Below are positions 1 through 8,936 of a stretch of DNA of 64,000 nt, piece by piece. Under the pieces are notes generated by a model. That model searched no databases and was not told where the DNA came from. It saw nothing but the letters and a program-made list of their open reading frames with translations. Within the stretch, counting starts at the first letter, position 1. The number at the start of each line of letters is the position of its first letter. Position numbers and translations under genes: made by a program. Source of the DNA: Affinundibacterium macrobrachii (GTDB taxonomy: Bacteria > Pseudomonadota > Gammaproteobacteria > Burkholderiales > Burkholderiaceae_D); the NCBI RefSeq assembly GCF_014652415.1, contig NZ_BMYT01000001.1:248001-312000 (forward strand). The letters are read 5' to 3'.

Positions 1-27
1 ATCTCGACGTAACTGAATAGGTGAAAT

Positions 28-330
28 ATGGATTGCTATATTTACTACAAGGCCCATGTGCAAAATGCCCGTCAGGTGCAAGTAAGTGCCCAGCGCTTAC
101 AGCATTATGTGGTAGAAAATTTGTGGGCAAGTAGTGATTTTGCAATGACACCACCTTTGCTTCAACGTCGTCCAGAGCCTACAGATGGCGTGCATACTTG
201 GATGGAAGTGTATAAAGATATTCCAGCCCAATTCGAGCAAGTTGTAAGCGATGCCGCAATTGCATCGGGCATACTCGAATACATCATCGGTGATCGACGC
301 ATAGAGTATTTTATGAATGCGGAAGAATAA
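28..330 (+). CDS. DUF4936 family protein
   Basis: A 100-residue protein of unknown function. It matches what I know of DUF4936, a small soluble family found mainly in Burkholderiales: it opens with a CYIYYK strand and has a central LLQRRPEPTDGVHTWMEVY segment typical of the family. No signal peptide, membrane segment or catalytic motif is visible. The ATG is preceded by AGGTGA at a workable distance. It is convergent with hom, and a shared hairpin terminator lies between them. The upstream neighbour is outside the window, so any operon partner is unknown. Confidence 0.8.
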   Translation: MDCYIYYKAHVQNARQVQVSAQRLQHYVVENLWASSDFAMTPPLLQRRPEPTDGVHTWMEVYKDIPAQFEQVVSDAAIASGILEYIIGDRRIEYFMNAEE

Positions 331-340
331 GCCTCAACTT

Positions 341-413
341 CACTATTAAATTTCACTATTAAATTTCACTATTAAATTTCACTATTAAATTTCACTATTA
401 AATTTCAATATTA
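341..413. repeat. Tandem repeat, 13-bp unit x5 plus a partial unit
   Basis: Five exact copies of CACTATTAAATTT (341-353, 354-366, 367-379, 380-392, 393-405) are followed by a degraded copy, CAATATTA. The array starts 11 bases after the DUF4936 stop and precedes a hairpin terminator. It is not coding on either strand in any convincing way. Such identical short arrays are prone to slippage. Confidence 0.95.
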
Positions 414-430
414 ACTAAGAGCCTAAAGCA

Positions 431-460
431 AAAAAGAGAGGTGAATCACCTCTCCTTTTT
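431..460. terminator. Bidirectional Rho-independent terminator between DUF4936 and hom
   Basis: The stem GAGAGGTG/CACCTCTC (436-443 and 447-454) has a very short loop. It is flanked by A5 on the left and TTTTT on the right, so it can terminate transcripts from both the plus-strand DUF4936 gene and the minus-strand alaA-hom operon. Confidence 0.85.
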
Positions 461-519
461 ATGTCGCCTAACATGATGCTTATCAAAACTGGCACAGCCA
501 ATGATGGAAGATCAATAAT

Positions 520-1830
520 CTAGCTGAGTTCTTCTAATCGCAACTTGGTGACACTGCCAGTAACGGAAGCGAGAGCTTCAATTTGCGCAATGGCAGCATC
601 GACGTTTTTCTCTTGCGTTTGATGCGTCAACATAATGATGTCGGTACGAGATTCACCTTCGCCCGGCTCTTTCTGCAACATCGCATCAATCGAAATCGAG
701 AAGCTCGCAAGAATCTTAGTGACATCCGCTAGCACACCTGGCTTATCTTCGACACGCATACGCAAATAGTAGCTGGTGAATACTTCCGAAATCGGCAGTA
801 CCGTTAAGTCGCTCAAGGCATTTGGCTGGAATGCCAAATATGGCACTCGATGTTCAGGATCAGCCGTTGCCAAGCGTGTGATGTCAACAACATCGGCGAT
901 TACCGAAGAAGCTGTCGGTTCTGAGCCAGCACCTTTGCCGTAATACAAAGTCGCACCCACCGCATCGCCTTGCACTAGCACCGCATTCATTGCGCCCTCT
1001 ACATTGGCAATTAAACGCTTCTCTGGGATCAAGGTTGGATGTACACGCAATTCAATACCAGCCTCGCTGCGTTTGGTAATGCCTAATAATTTGATGCGAT
1101 AGCCTAACTGCTCTGCATATTCAATATCGGTTGCTTCTAGTTTGGTAATGCCTTCAATATAGGCTTTATCAAACTGAGTTGGGATACCAAATGCGATCGA
1201 TGCCATAATCGTCAACTTATGCGCCGCATCTATGCCTTCGATATCAAAAGTAGGATCTGCTTCTGCGTAGCCGAGTGCCTGCGCTTGCTTTAATACTGTC
1301 GCAAAATCCAAGCCTTTATCACGCATTTCGGACAAAATAAAATTCGTCGTGCCGTTGATAATGCCTGCTATCCATTGAATACGATTTGCGGTTAATCCTT
1401 CACGCAAGGCTTTGATAATCGGAATACCACCCGCCACTGCTGCTTCAAATGCGACCATCACGCCTTTATCTTGCGCAGCTTTAAACACTTCGTTGCCATG
1501 TTTAGCAATTAAGGCTTTATTCGCTGTGACCACATGTTTACCGTTGGCAATCGCCTTCAACACCAAATCTTTGGCGATATCATTGCCACCGATTAGCTCA
1601 ATCACGATATCAATGTCCGGATGATTAACGACCAAGTTGCCATCGGTAACGATTTCAACCTCGCCTTTTACAATGTCTTTTGCACGCTCTACATTACGCA
1701 CTGCCACCATCGTAATTTCAATCGCACGACCAGCACGGCGCATAATCTCTTCTTGATTGCGCTTGAGAACATTAAAGGTACCAGAGCCGACTGTGCCTAA
1801 TCCTAATAGGCCTACTTTGATGGGTTTCAT
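520..1830 (-). CDS. hom: Homoserine dehydrogenase
   Basis: Reduces L-aspartate 4-semialdehyde to L-homoserine with NAD(P)H in the threonine/methionine branch of the aspartate pathway; cytoplasmic. The 436-residue protein has the N-terminal nucleotide-binding GLLGLGTVGSGT motif, the catalytic domain with GIINGTTNFIL and ALGYAEADPTFDIEGIDAAHK, and a C-terminal ACT regulatory domain (about residues 350-430) beginning near YYLRMRVEDKPGVLADV. This is the normal length for the monofunctional ACT-containing enzyme. It lies 38 bases downstream of alaA, so the two are probably co-transcribed. In many related genomes thrC follows hom; here a terminator and a convergent gene follow instead. Confidence 0.97.
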   Translation of the reverse strand: MKPIKVGLLGLGTVGSGTFNVLKRNQEEIMRRAGRAIEITMVAVRNVERAKDIVKGEVEIVTDGNLVVNHPDIDIVIELIGGNDIAKDLVLKAIANGKHVVTANKALIAKHGNEVFKAAQDKGVMVAFEAAVAGGIPIIKALREGLTANRIQWIAGIINGTTNFILSEMRDKGLDFATVLKQAQALGYAEADPTFDIEGIDAAHKLTIMASIAFGIPTQFDKAYIEGITKLEATDIEYAEQLGYRIKLLGITKRSEAGIELRVHPTLIPEKRLIANVEGAMNAVLVQGDAVGATLYYGKGAGSEPTASSVIADVVDITRLATADPEHRVPYLAFQPNALSDLTVLPISEVFTSYYLRMRVEDKPGVLADVTKILASFSISIDAMLQKEPGEGESRTDIIMLTHQTQEKNVDAAIAQIEALASVTGSVTKLRLEELS

Positions 1831-1868
1831 ATTGAATTAAATATTAATAAAAAAAGATGGATTATAAA

Positions 1869-3125
1869 TTATTCGACTGCCTGTTTCGCTGCAAATTCAC
1901 CTGTGCCATGACGACGACGATAGCCTTCAAGGAAAGTAGCGATGCGCTTAATTGCATCGGTTAAATCGTCAGTGTTAGGAAGGAAAACCACACGGAAGTG
2001 ATCCGGTGCAATCCAATTAAATCCTGTGCCTTGCACCAATAAAACTCGCTGCTCAACTAATAATTCTTGGATAAATGCTTGATCATCTTTAATCGGATAA
2101 ATCTCAGGATCTAGCTTTGGAAACATATACAGTGCCGCTTTTGGCTTGACGCATGTGACTCCGGGTATTGCCGTTAACAATTTGTGCGCGAGATCGCGCT
2201 GCTTTAAAAGTCGACCACCGGGGCCAACCAAATCTTTAATACTTTGATAACCACCAAGTGCGGTTTGTATCGCGAATTGTCCCGGCGCATTCGAACATAA
2301 ACGCATCGAGGCTAACATATTTAAGCCTTCGATATAATCTTTGGCGTGCCGCTTCTCACCTGAAATCACCATCCATCCAGCACGATAGCCGCAAGAACGG
2401 TAGTTCTTCGACAGACCATTGAGCGTCAAGAACAGAACATCATCGGCCAAAGAAGCGATTGATACATGCTCAGCTTCGTCATACAAAGTTTTATCGTAAA
2501 TTTCGTCAGCGAATACGATTAATTCTTTTTCTCTGGCGATATCAACAATTTTCTGCAGTACATCGACTGGATATAAAGCACCGGTTGGGTTATTGGGATT
2601 GATGACAACGATTGCTTTGGTATTCGGCGTGATTTTGCGTTTAATATCCTCGATTTCAGGCATCCAATCTGCGCTTTCATCACACACATAATGCACAGGT
2701 TTGCCGCCAGATAGACTAACTGCTGCCGTCCAAAGTGGATAGTCAGGCGCAGGCACCAAAACTTCATCGCCTGGATTTAGCAAGGCATTCATGCCCATCA
2801 CAATCAGTTCTGACGCGCCATTGCCGATATAAATATCATCCATTGTCACGCCACGAATCTTCTTTTCTTGGGTGTAATGCATAATCGCTTTACGCGGTGC
2901 GAACATTCCTTTGGAATCGGTATAGCCCGCCGCACTCTGCATGTTCAAAATCATGTCCTGAACGATTTCGTCCGGTGGACCAAAATTAAACACGGCTAAA
3001 TTACCAATGTTTAATTTAATGATTTTCTGACCTTCTTCTTCCATCTGCTTGGCTTTTTCCAAGACTGGGCCGCGAATGTCATAACAAACGTCTGCAAGTT
3101 TTTGCGATTTTTGGATGGGGCGCAC
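1869..3125 (-). CDS. alaA: Alanine/glutamate-pyruvate aminotransferase (AlaA-type)
   Basis: A PLP-dependent fold-type I aminotransferase that makes alanine from pyruvate and glutamate. It closely follows E. coli AlaA across its length, including PIQKSxKL at the start, KLNIGN, GNGASELIV, APDYPLWTAAV, INPNNPTGA and FADEIYDK, with the PLP lysine in LNGLSKNYRS and GWMVISG after it. The frame stays open upstream to a TTG at 3218, but those 31 codons have no counterpart in the family. I chose the GTG at 3123-3125 (MRPIQKS...), giving 418 residues. First gene of the alaA-hom pair. Confidence 0.92.
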   Translation of the reverse strand: MRPIQKSQKLADVCYDIRGPVLEKAKQMEEEGQKIIKLNIGNLAVFNFGPPDEIVQDMILNMQSAAGYTDSKGMFAPRKAIMHYTQEKKIRGVTMDDIYIGNGASELIVMGMNALLNPGDEVLVPAPDYPLWTAAVSLSGGKPVHYVCDESADWMPEIEDIKRKITPNTKAIVVINPNNPTGALYPVDVLQKIVDIAREKELIVFADEIYDKTLYDEAEHVSIASLADDVLFLTLNGLSKNYRSCGYRAGWMVISGEKRHAKDYIEGLNMLASMRLCSNAPGQFAIQTALGGYQSIKDLVGPGGRLLKQRDLAHKLLTAIPGVTCVKPKAALYMFPKLDPEIYPIKDDQAFIQELLVEQRVLLVQGTGFNWIAPDHFRVVFLPNTDDLTDAIKRIATFLEGYRRRHGTGEFAAKQAVE

Positions 3126-3428
3126 GAGACTGCTTTCAAAAAGTGAATTAAAAAATGCTGCACTGCCGAATGATCCATTCTGCCCAAAGCGCCCTATTTT
3201 ATCAATGTGTTTTACCAAATTATTTTAGGAGATTTGCCAGCAGATAGACTTTTACTCTTGGTTTTTACGGTTTAGGCACAATTTAATGGATTAAATATGT
3301 TAAATCTCCGCAGGAAATCAGAGCGCCCTAGTTTGCCTTGTATCCAATTTAGCTGATAAATTAAAAATCAAGCTAATCAAATTGCAATAGCCTAAATTGC
3401 AATTCACAAACAATTTTCCATCAAGCCT
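3126..3428. other. Intergenic region between divergent alaA and the PF10136 gene
   Basis: About 300 bases, AT-rich, that must hold the start signals for both divergent genes. An AGGAGA-like sequence near 3227-3232 lies upstream, on the wrong strand for alaA. The motif AAATTGCAAT occurs twice near 3380-3405. I see no convincing -35/-10 pair, riboswitch or small RNA here. Confidence 0.4.
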
Positions 3429-5459
3429 ATGCTAAAAAGTCTTTTACTCGCATTACCTCAAACCGACGATACCAATCACGGTTCCTCGCCTGTTAATCCA
3501 TTACCAGCGTTAATGGCATTGTTTGATGGAATACGCCCAAGTTCAAAGGCAGATCAGTCACAATTGCCGAGCTTGCTACGCTTGCTTGAACAAGAACCTG
3601 AATTAATTAGCCGACTACGTTCAGCGCTTTTGCAATTATTTCAACAACGGCATGCCGTTTTGCTGTTGGCAACTTCTGGCATTTATCCAGCGACAAGTGT
3701 GCTCTCTGAAACTGTGCGTCGCGTCTCTCACAAGCTGCTGCCCGAAGTTGATGATCCTTCACAACTGAAAGATGCGCTAAGAGAAATTCTAAGACCTAGC
3801 GATGTCGAATGGATAAACGCAAGCAATCCAAACGATTGGCAAGATTTAATTCGTCTTTTAGGGTTTGACGAGAATATCAACTTGCAATCGCACACGGGGC
3901 TCACCAGCATGCTGGCAGACATCATTGAAGCCTTACGTGTGGTCGCGCATAGAATCGCTGCTGCTGGTCTGGAGCCAGAGATGTTACGTTTAGATCCGAG
4001 TTTAGAAAATCACGCCTCACCTTTCCTCGGTGTTTGTGAAGAAGCTCTCGATGTAACAAAAGCGATCGAAGCGCAACTAAATCAGAGACGCAGCTTCGAA
4101 CAAAACAAAGACACCGACATTTCTCATCTTGAGGTCTTGATTACACAAGCACGTCAAACCATCGACCGCATCCGAAAACGCGCACAACAACAAGGCGCTA
4201 GTTTCTACTTAACTTTCCATTTAAGGCGTTTACAACAGCATCTTGATCGACTTACACGGTTGGCTTACCTGCTATCAAGTCTGGTGCAAAACGATAAAAA
4301 AAGCAGCGTGCAACATATTGCCGCACTGTGGCAAGAATTAGCAATTGCCGAATGCTCACAAAATAATGTGCGCCAATTTTGGCAACAAAACGCGGAATTA
4401 GTCGCCTTGCGCGTTACCGAAAATGCGGGGCGTAGCGGTGAACATTACATCACCGAGACCAGACAAGATTATTTCGCTATGTTGAAAGCCGCTGCTGGCG
4501 GTGGTTGTGCTGTTGCACTTATCGCTGCGATCAAAATCAATATCGGTATGCGCGGCTTAGCTCCGTTAGCAGAAGTATTAGCAAACTGCATAAACTATGG
4601 TCTTGGATTCGTGCTTATTCACTTATTGCACTTTTCAGTCGCGACCAAGCAACCGGCAATGACGGCGAATGCGATTGCCGCTGCGATTGGTGAAATTCAA
4701 GGTAATCCGCGTGAACGCAGACGCGACCTTGAACCGCTCGTCAGTTTGATCGCACGCACAATCAGAACACAACTCGCAGCGATCGTTGGCAATATCGGCT
4801 TAGCAATCCCTGTTGCGCTGATGATCGCGTTCTTGGTTCAGCATTTCAGCGGCGCTCATTACTTAACTCCCGCGAAAGCCAAGCACCTGTTGCAAGACAT
4901 CGACATCTTGAGTGCAGGGACTTTATTATTCGCCGCAGTCGCAGGCATTTGTCTATTTTTGGCGGGGCTCATCGCGGGCTATTATGACAATTTGTGTAGC
5001 TACAGCAGAATCCCAGAGCGCTTAAATCAATTAAAGTGGGCACAAAAACTATTTGGCGTGGCACGTTGGCAGCGAGTCAGTGACTATATTCGTGACAATT
5101 TAGGCGTATTGGCTGGCAATTTTTTTCTTGGCTTCTTATTGGGTGGTGCTGCTGGTTTAGGTGCGCTGCTAGGATTGCCACTAGATGTACGTCATACGAC
5201 CTTATCATCTGCGATGTGGGGCTACTCATTATTTGCGCTTGACTTCAATTTGCCTTGGCAACTGATATTAAGCACTGCACTCGGCTTCTTGGGCATTGGC
5301 ATCGTCAATTTAGGCGTCAGTTTTTATTTGGCATTATCGGTCGCACTTCGCGCTCGCGGCGTCGATTTCACTCAGCGACTAGAGCTATTGAAAGCTTTAG
5401 GTCGAAGATTTAGAAATAATCCTCGAGAATTTCTGCTAGCACCTAAAAATGTTAAATAA
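3429..5459 (+). CDS. PF10136 'site-specific recombinase' family membrane protein
   Basis: A 676-residue protein recognised by the family signature around residues 350-430 (AAAGGGCAVALIAAIKINIG, then LAEVLANCINYGLGFVLIHLLHFSVATKQPAMTANAIA split across two helices). The N-terminal half is helical and soluble, with Gln/Arg-rich segments. The C-terminal half carries several hydrophobic helices (about residues 355-400, 455-475, 495-525, 560-590, 615-650), indicating an inner-membrane protein. The family name is historical: I see no tyrosine- or serine-recombinase catalytic motif, and its biochemical role is unknown to me. It is a stand-alone gene with no operon partner. Confidence 0.85.
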   Translation: MLKSLLLALPQTDDTNHGSSPVNPLPALMALFDGIRPSSKADQSQLPSLLRLLEQEPELISRLRSALLQLFQQRHAVLLLATSGIYPATSVLSETVRRVSHKLLPEVDDPSQLKDALREILRPSDVEWINASNPNDWQDLIRLLGFDENINLQSHTGLTSMLADIIEALRVVAHRIAAAGLEPEMLRLDPSLENHASPFLGVCEEALDVTKAIEAQLNQRRSFEQNKDTDISHLEVLITQARQTIDRIRKRAQQQGASFYLTFHLRRLQQHLDRLTRLAYLLSSLVQNDKKSSVQHIAALWQELAIAECSQNNVRQFWQQNAELVALRVTENAGRSGEHYITETRQDYFAMLKAAAGGGCAVALIAAIKINIGMRGLAPLAEVLANCINYGLGFVLIHLLHFSVATKQPAMTANAIAAAIGEIQGNPRERRRDLEPLVSLIARTIRTQLAAIVGNIGLAIPVALMIAFLVQHFSGAHYLTPAKAKHLLQDIDILSAGTLLFAAVAGICLFLAGLIAGYYDNLCSYSRIPERLNQLKWAQKLFGVARWQRVSDYIRDNLGVLAGNFFLGFLLGGAAGLGALLGLPLDVRHTTLSSAMWGYSLFALDFNLPWQLILSTALGFLGIGIVNLGVSFYLALSVALRARGVDFTQRLELLKALGRRFRNNPREFLLAPKNVK

Positions 5460-5461
5460 AG

Positions 5462-5494
5462 TCAAATCCTCGTTCGCTAACGAAGAGGATTTGA
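5462..5494. other. Stem-loop downstream of the PF10136 gene
   Basis: TCAAATCCTC (5462-5471) pairs exactly with GAGGATTTGA (5485-5494), and TTCG pairs with CGAA inside it around a CTAA loop. There is no U-tract after it, so it is either a weak terminator, a processing or 3'-end stabilising hairpin, or a small palindromic repeat. Confidence 0.6.
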
Positions 5495-5581
5495 TGCGCA
5501 TATCAGCGACAGTACTGTCGTTTCAAGCAAATACGACCGCAGTTCTCAATAAGGTCGATTAAAAAATCAACAAGCACCACT

Positions 5582-5609
5582 TTGATACACACACAGAAAA
5601 AGCTACAAT
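5582..5609 (+). promoter_or_regulatory. Putative sigma70 promoter of the Ara4N cluster
   Basis: TTGATA (5582-5587), a 16-base spacer, then TACAAT (5604-5609). The expected start lies in a leader that carries a GC-rich hairpin (GCGCCAG...CTGGCTGCGC, 5610-5636) before the first gene at 5674. Read from sequence only. Confidence 0.5.
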
Positions 5610-5673
5610 GCGCCAGCTTTTTCTTCTGGCTGCGCATGCGAGGTGCGCAAAAATTATAACTATATTAAAAATC

Positions 5674-6051
5674 ATGAAGCTGCACTCAACTAATACGCAA
5701 CAATACCAAACCGTTACCGCTTACGATGAGCAAGGTGTCGAATTTAATCTAGTTCGATACGAACATAGCTTAATTGTCTTACCTGAATCTCGACCTGTGG
5801 TTTGGGACATCACTAATTTCGATGCGCTAACAGCGACACACTTTGAACAAATCGCAGCCTTGCAGCCAGATGTGGTGATTTTAGGAACAGGCAAGAAACA
5901 GCGATTTATCCACCCCAAACTGATTAGCGCCCTCAGTGCTCAACATAAGGGGGTTGAATGCATGGACAATCAAGCAGCTTGCAGAACCTATAATATTTTA
6001 ATGACCGAAGGTCGCAAAGTTGCGCTTGCGCTGATCTTGGAGCAAGCATGA
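5674..6051 (+). CDS. Mth938-like domain protein (DUF498/NDUFAF3-type fold)
   Basis: A 125-residue small soluble protein of the Mth938-like family, with recognisable segments VVWDI, DVVILGTGKKQRFI and GVECMDNQAACRTYNIL. The mitochondrial homologue NDUFAF3 helps assemble complex I; the bacterial role is not settled. The frame is open from 5608, but those 22 codons overlap the putative promoter and leader hairpin, so I chose the internal ATG at 5674. The stop overlaps the arnT-like start as ATGA, so it is translationally coupled to the Ara4N cluster. Confidence 0.8.
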   Translation: MKLHSTNTQQYQTVTAYDEQGVEFNLVRYEHSLIVLPESRPVVWDITNFDALTATHFEQIAALQPDVVILGTGKKQRFIHPKLISALSAQHKGVECMDNQAACRTYNILMTEGRKVALALILEQA

Positions 6052-7742
6052 AACAGCATCTACATCCATCTTCACAGCAAGCAAGCACACAATCCCCGTA
6101 TGATTCACCACGCACCTTATGGGCGGTGATGATAGGCTTTTTAATCGTATGGTTTTATATGCTTGGCGCAAGAACCTTGGTGCCTACTGATGAAGGCAGA
6201 TATGCCGAAATGGCGCGCGAAATGGTGGCAACTGGCGATTGGATCACGCAACGCTTAAACGGCATCAAATACTTTGAAAAGCCACCGCTACAAAATTGGA
6301 TGAATGCGCTCACTTTTAGTTTGTTTGGACTGGGCGACTGGCAAGCAAGATTGTGGACTGGATTATGTGGCTTAATCGGTATTGCCATCTCAAGCTATAC
6401 CGCTTTCAAAATTTACGGTCGTCGTATTGCAATCAGTACGGCTGTCATTCTAGGCTCTAGTTTTTACTGGGCAGCGATGGGCCATGTCAATTCACTCGAC
6501 ATGGGTTTATCTGCGATGATGACACTGGCCTTGTGCGGCTTATTGCTAGCGCAACGAGATGGTGCCAACGCAAAAGAGCAACGCAATGGTATGTTGCTAT
6601 GTTGGGCTGGGATGGCGCTAGCAACAATGTCAAAAGGTTTGATTGGTTTTGTTTTGCCTGGCGCGGTGTTGGTTTTATATACAATCTGGACGCGCGATTT
6701 TGGCCTGTGGTTACGCTTACACATGGGTAAAGGATTGCTGTTATTTTTCGCTATTACAGCACCATGGTTTATTTTGGTTTGGCAAGCGAACCCTGAGCAT
6801 CCGCACTTCTTCTTTATTCATGAACACTTCCAACGTTTTACCAGCACGATTCATAAACGTGGTGGTGCTTGGTACTATTTTGTCCCTCTGCTGTTGATTG
6901 GAATTCTGCCTTGGTTAGGCTTATTATTGCAAAGTTTGTTTGCCGGTCTGCGTCAAGAACAAAGTAAATTTCAAGCAAAGAAAATGTTGCTGACGTGGGT
7001 AGTATTCATTTTCTTTTTCTTTAGCATTTCTGGGTCAAAGCTCCCGTCATATATTTTGCCAATTTTCCCTGCTCTAGCGATCTTGATTGCTTGTCAGTTA
7101 GAGAATATATCCACACTGAGTCTACGCATCAATGCATTAATCATGACGCTGATCGGTGCAGCATCAATCTTTATGACACCGAAAATCGCAGGCATGGCAA
7201 AACACGTCTATGAAGCACCATTTTATGCCGCCATGATTCCATGGGCATACGCTGCTGCTGGCCTGACTTTGTTTGGTGGTCTGTTCGCTTTAATTTATGC
7301 GCAACGTAATAAAGACTGGTCAGTCTTGAGTTTAGCGATTACCGTGTACTTGGCAGGACAAGCCCTCTTCATGGGGCATGACACTTGGGGTAAATATAAT
7401 GCTGGCGTATATCATTTAGCAGCAATTCAAGCTGAGCTAAAAGCGGATACGCCAATTTTTTCAGTTGGGCGCTACGAGCAAGCTTTACCGTTTTATTTAC
7501 AGCGCACAACCATCTTGGTTGAACATCCTGACGAAATGCAGTTTGGTGTCGGTATTCAGCCAGAACTTTGGATTCCGAAACAAACAGACTTCGTTCTTAA
7601 ATGGCGCGAAATGCACGCCAAGGGTCAAAATGCGGTGGCGTTTGTACGGCAAGAAATTTATGACGATTTACAAAAACAGAATTTGCCGATGCGCGTGATT
7701 GGGCACGATCCTAAACGCGTCATTATCGCTATTCCCCGCTAA
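6048..7742 (+). CDS. arnT: ArnT-like glycosyltransferase, PMT/GT83 family
   Basis: Integral membrane transferase expected to move 4-amino-4-deoxy-L-arabinose from undecaprenyl phosphate to lipid A on the periplasmic face of the inner membrane, reducing negative charge and polymyxin binding. The 564-residue protein has the family N-terminus: a first membrane helix, then LVPTDEGRYAEMAREM, with the acidic pair in the first periplasmic loop, and the YFEKPPLQNW motif. About 11-12 hydrophobic helices follow, then a soluble C-terminal domain of about 100 residues. It opens the arnT-B-C-A-A-D order. Context makes Ara4N the likely sugar, though a related PMT specificity cannot be excluded. Confidence 0.88.
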   Translation: MKQHLHPSSQQASTQSPYDSPRTLWAVMIGFLIVWFYMLGARTLVPTDEGRYAEMAREMVATGDWITQRLNGIKYFEKPPLQNWMNALTFSLFGLGDWQARLWTGLCGLIGIAISSYTAFKIYGRRIAISTAVILGSSFYWAAMGHVNSLDMGLSAMMTLALCGLLLAQRDGANAKEQRNGMLLCWAGMALATMSKGLIGFVLPGAVLVLYTIWTRDFGLWLRLHMGKGLLLFFAITAPWFILVWQANPEHPHFFFIHEHFQRFTSTIHKRGGAWYYFVPLLLIGILPWLGLLLQSLFAGLRQEQSKFQAKKMLLTWVVFIFFFFSISGSKLPSYILPIFPALAILIACQLENISTLSLRINALIMTLIGAASIFMTPKIAGMAKHVYEAPFYAAMIPWAYAAAGLTLFGGLFALIYAQRNKDWSVLSLAITVYLAGQALFMGHDTWGKYNAGVYHLAAIQAELKADTPIFSVGRYEQALPFYLQRTTILVEHPDEMQFGVGIQPELWIPKQTDFVLKWREMHAKGQNAVAFVRQEIYDDLQKQNLPMRVIGHDPKRVIIAIPR

Positions 7743-7789
7743 TTTCTTCGCCTCTACGACGGCCACTTTACCGATTTTAGAAAGTTTAT

Positions 7790-8914
7790 ATGAGCGCAAC
7801 AGCTGCCTTTCTCCCCTTTACAAAGCCAAGTATTGATGAAGAGACCATTAGCGCGGTGAATGAGGTTTTACGTTCAGGCTGGCTCACCAGCGGTCCCAAA
7901 GTAAAAGAATTAGAAGCCCAATTGTCTGCTTATTTTGGCGGACGACCAGTTCGCACATTTAATTCGGGCACCTGCACGATGGAAATTGCGCTCCGCATCG
8001 CCGGAATTGGTGCTGGCGACGAAGTAATCACCACGCCCAACTCGTGGGTCGCCACTGCCAATGTCATCATTGAAGTCGGTGCCACGCCGGTGTTTGTAGA
8101 TATTGATCCTAAAACCCACAACATTGATCTAAACAAAGTAGAAGCCGCCATCACTTCAGGCACCAAGGCGATTATCCCGGTACACATGTGTGGCTTGCCT
8201 TGCGATATGGATCAGTTGTACGCAATCGCACAAAAACATCATTTACGTGTGGTAGAAGATGCGGCACAAGCTATCGGGTCAACTTGGCATGGGCAACGCA
8301 TTGGTGCCTTTGGTGATTTTGTATCGTTCAGCTTTCAAGTCAACAAAAACATCATGACTGCCGAAGGTGGTTGTCTGGTATTGAACAATGAAGCAGAAGC
8401 AAAGTTGGCGGAGAAGTACCGATTGCAAGGGGTTTCACGCAGCGGCCTAGACGGCATCGATGTTGATGTACTCGGTGGCAAATACAATATGACCGATCTT
8501 TCTGCCGCAATTGGATTAGGACAATTAAAGCGCTTGCATGAATTTAATGCGCAAAGAAAAAAACTCGCGCTGCATTATTTCGATCAATTTGGCAAAGACT
8601 TTGAATCAAGTACCGGCGCGGAATTACCTGTTGCCGATTTCACTAATTCGAATTGGCACATGTTTCATATCGTCTTGCCCGAGCGAATTCATCGCTCAGA
8701 GTTTATGCAAAAGATGCTCGATCTTGGAATCGGTTTGGGTTACCACTACCGTCCTATCCATTTATTTACGCTGTATCGTGAGCGTGGTTTTACCGATGGT
8801 ATGTTCCCCATTGCAGAAAGAATTGGCAAACAAATCGTTACCCTGCCCTTATTCCCTAGCATGAACGAAAGCGATGTTGATCGCGTAGTCGCTGCAGTAA
8901 AATCTTGTCTTTGA
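7790..8914 (+). CDS. arnB: UDP-Ara4O aminotransferase ArnB (DegT/DnrJ/EryC1 family)
   Basis: PLP enzyme that transfers an amino group from glutamate to UDP-4-keto-arabinose, giving UDP-4-amino-4-deoxy-L-arabinose. The 374-residue protein begins FLPFTKPSIDEETI and LRSGWLTSGPKVKELE, as ArnB does. It has VVEDAAQAIGS for cofactor binding and the Schiff-base lysine in SFQVNKNIMTAEGG (around residue 185). The C-terminal HYRPIHLFTLYRERG segment is also ArnB-like. It lies 47 bases after arnT and 22 before arnC, all on the same strand, consistent with one operon. Confidence 0.95.
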   Translation: MSATAAFLPFTKPSIDEETISAVNEVLRSGWLTSGPKVKELEAQLSAYFGGRPVRTFNSGTCTMEIALRIAGIGAGDEVITTPNSWVATANVIIEVGATPVFVDIDPKTHNIDLNKVEAAITSGTKAIIPVHMCGLPCDMDQLYAIAQKHHLRVVEDAAQAIGSTWHGQRIGAFGDFVSFSFQVNKNIMTAEGGCLVLNNEAEAKLAEKYRLQGVSRSGLDGIDVDVLGGKYNMTDLSAAIGLGQLKRLHEFNAQRKKLALHYFDQFGKDFESSTGAELPVADFTNSNWHMFHIVLPERIHRSEFMQKMLDLGIGLGYHYRPIHLFTLYRERGFTDGMFPIAERIGKQIVTLPLFPSMNESDVDRVVAAVKSCL

Positions 8915-8936
8915 TATTTTAATTACAGAAGCTCAC

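Noticed and set aside
3126..3218. 31-codon N-terminal extension of AlaA from a TTG
   Set aside because: No counterpart in the family; a GTG fits the known protein start.
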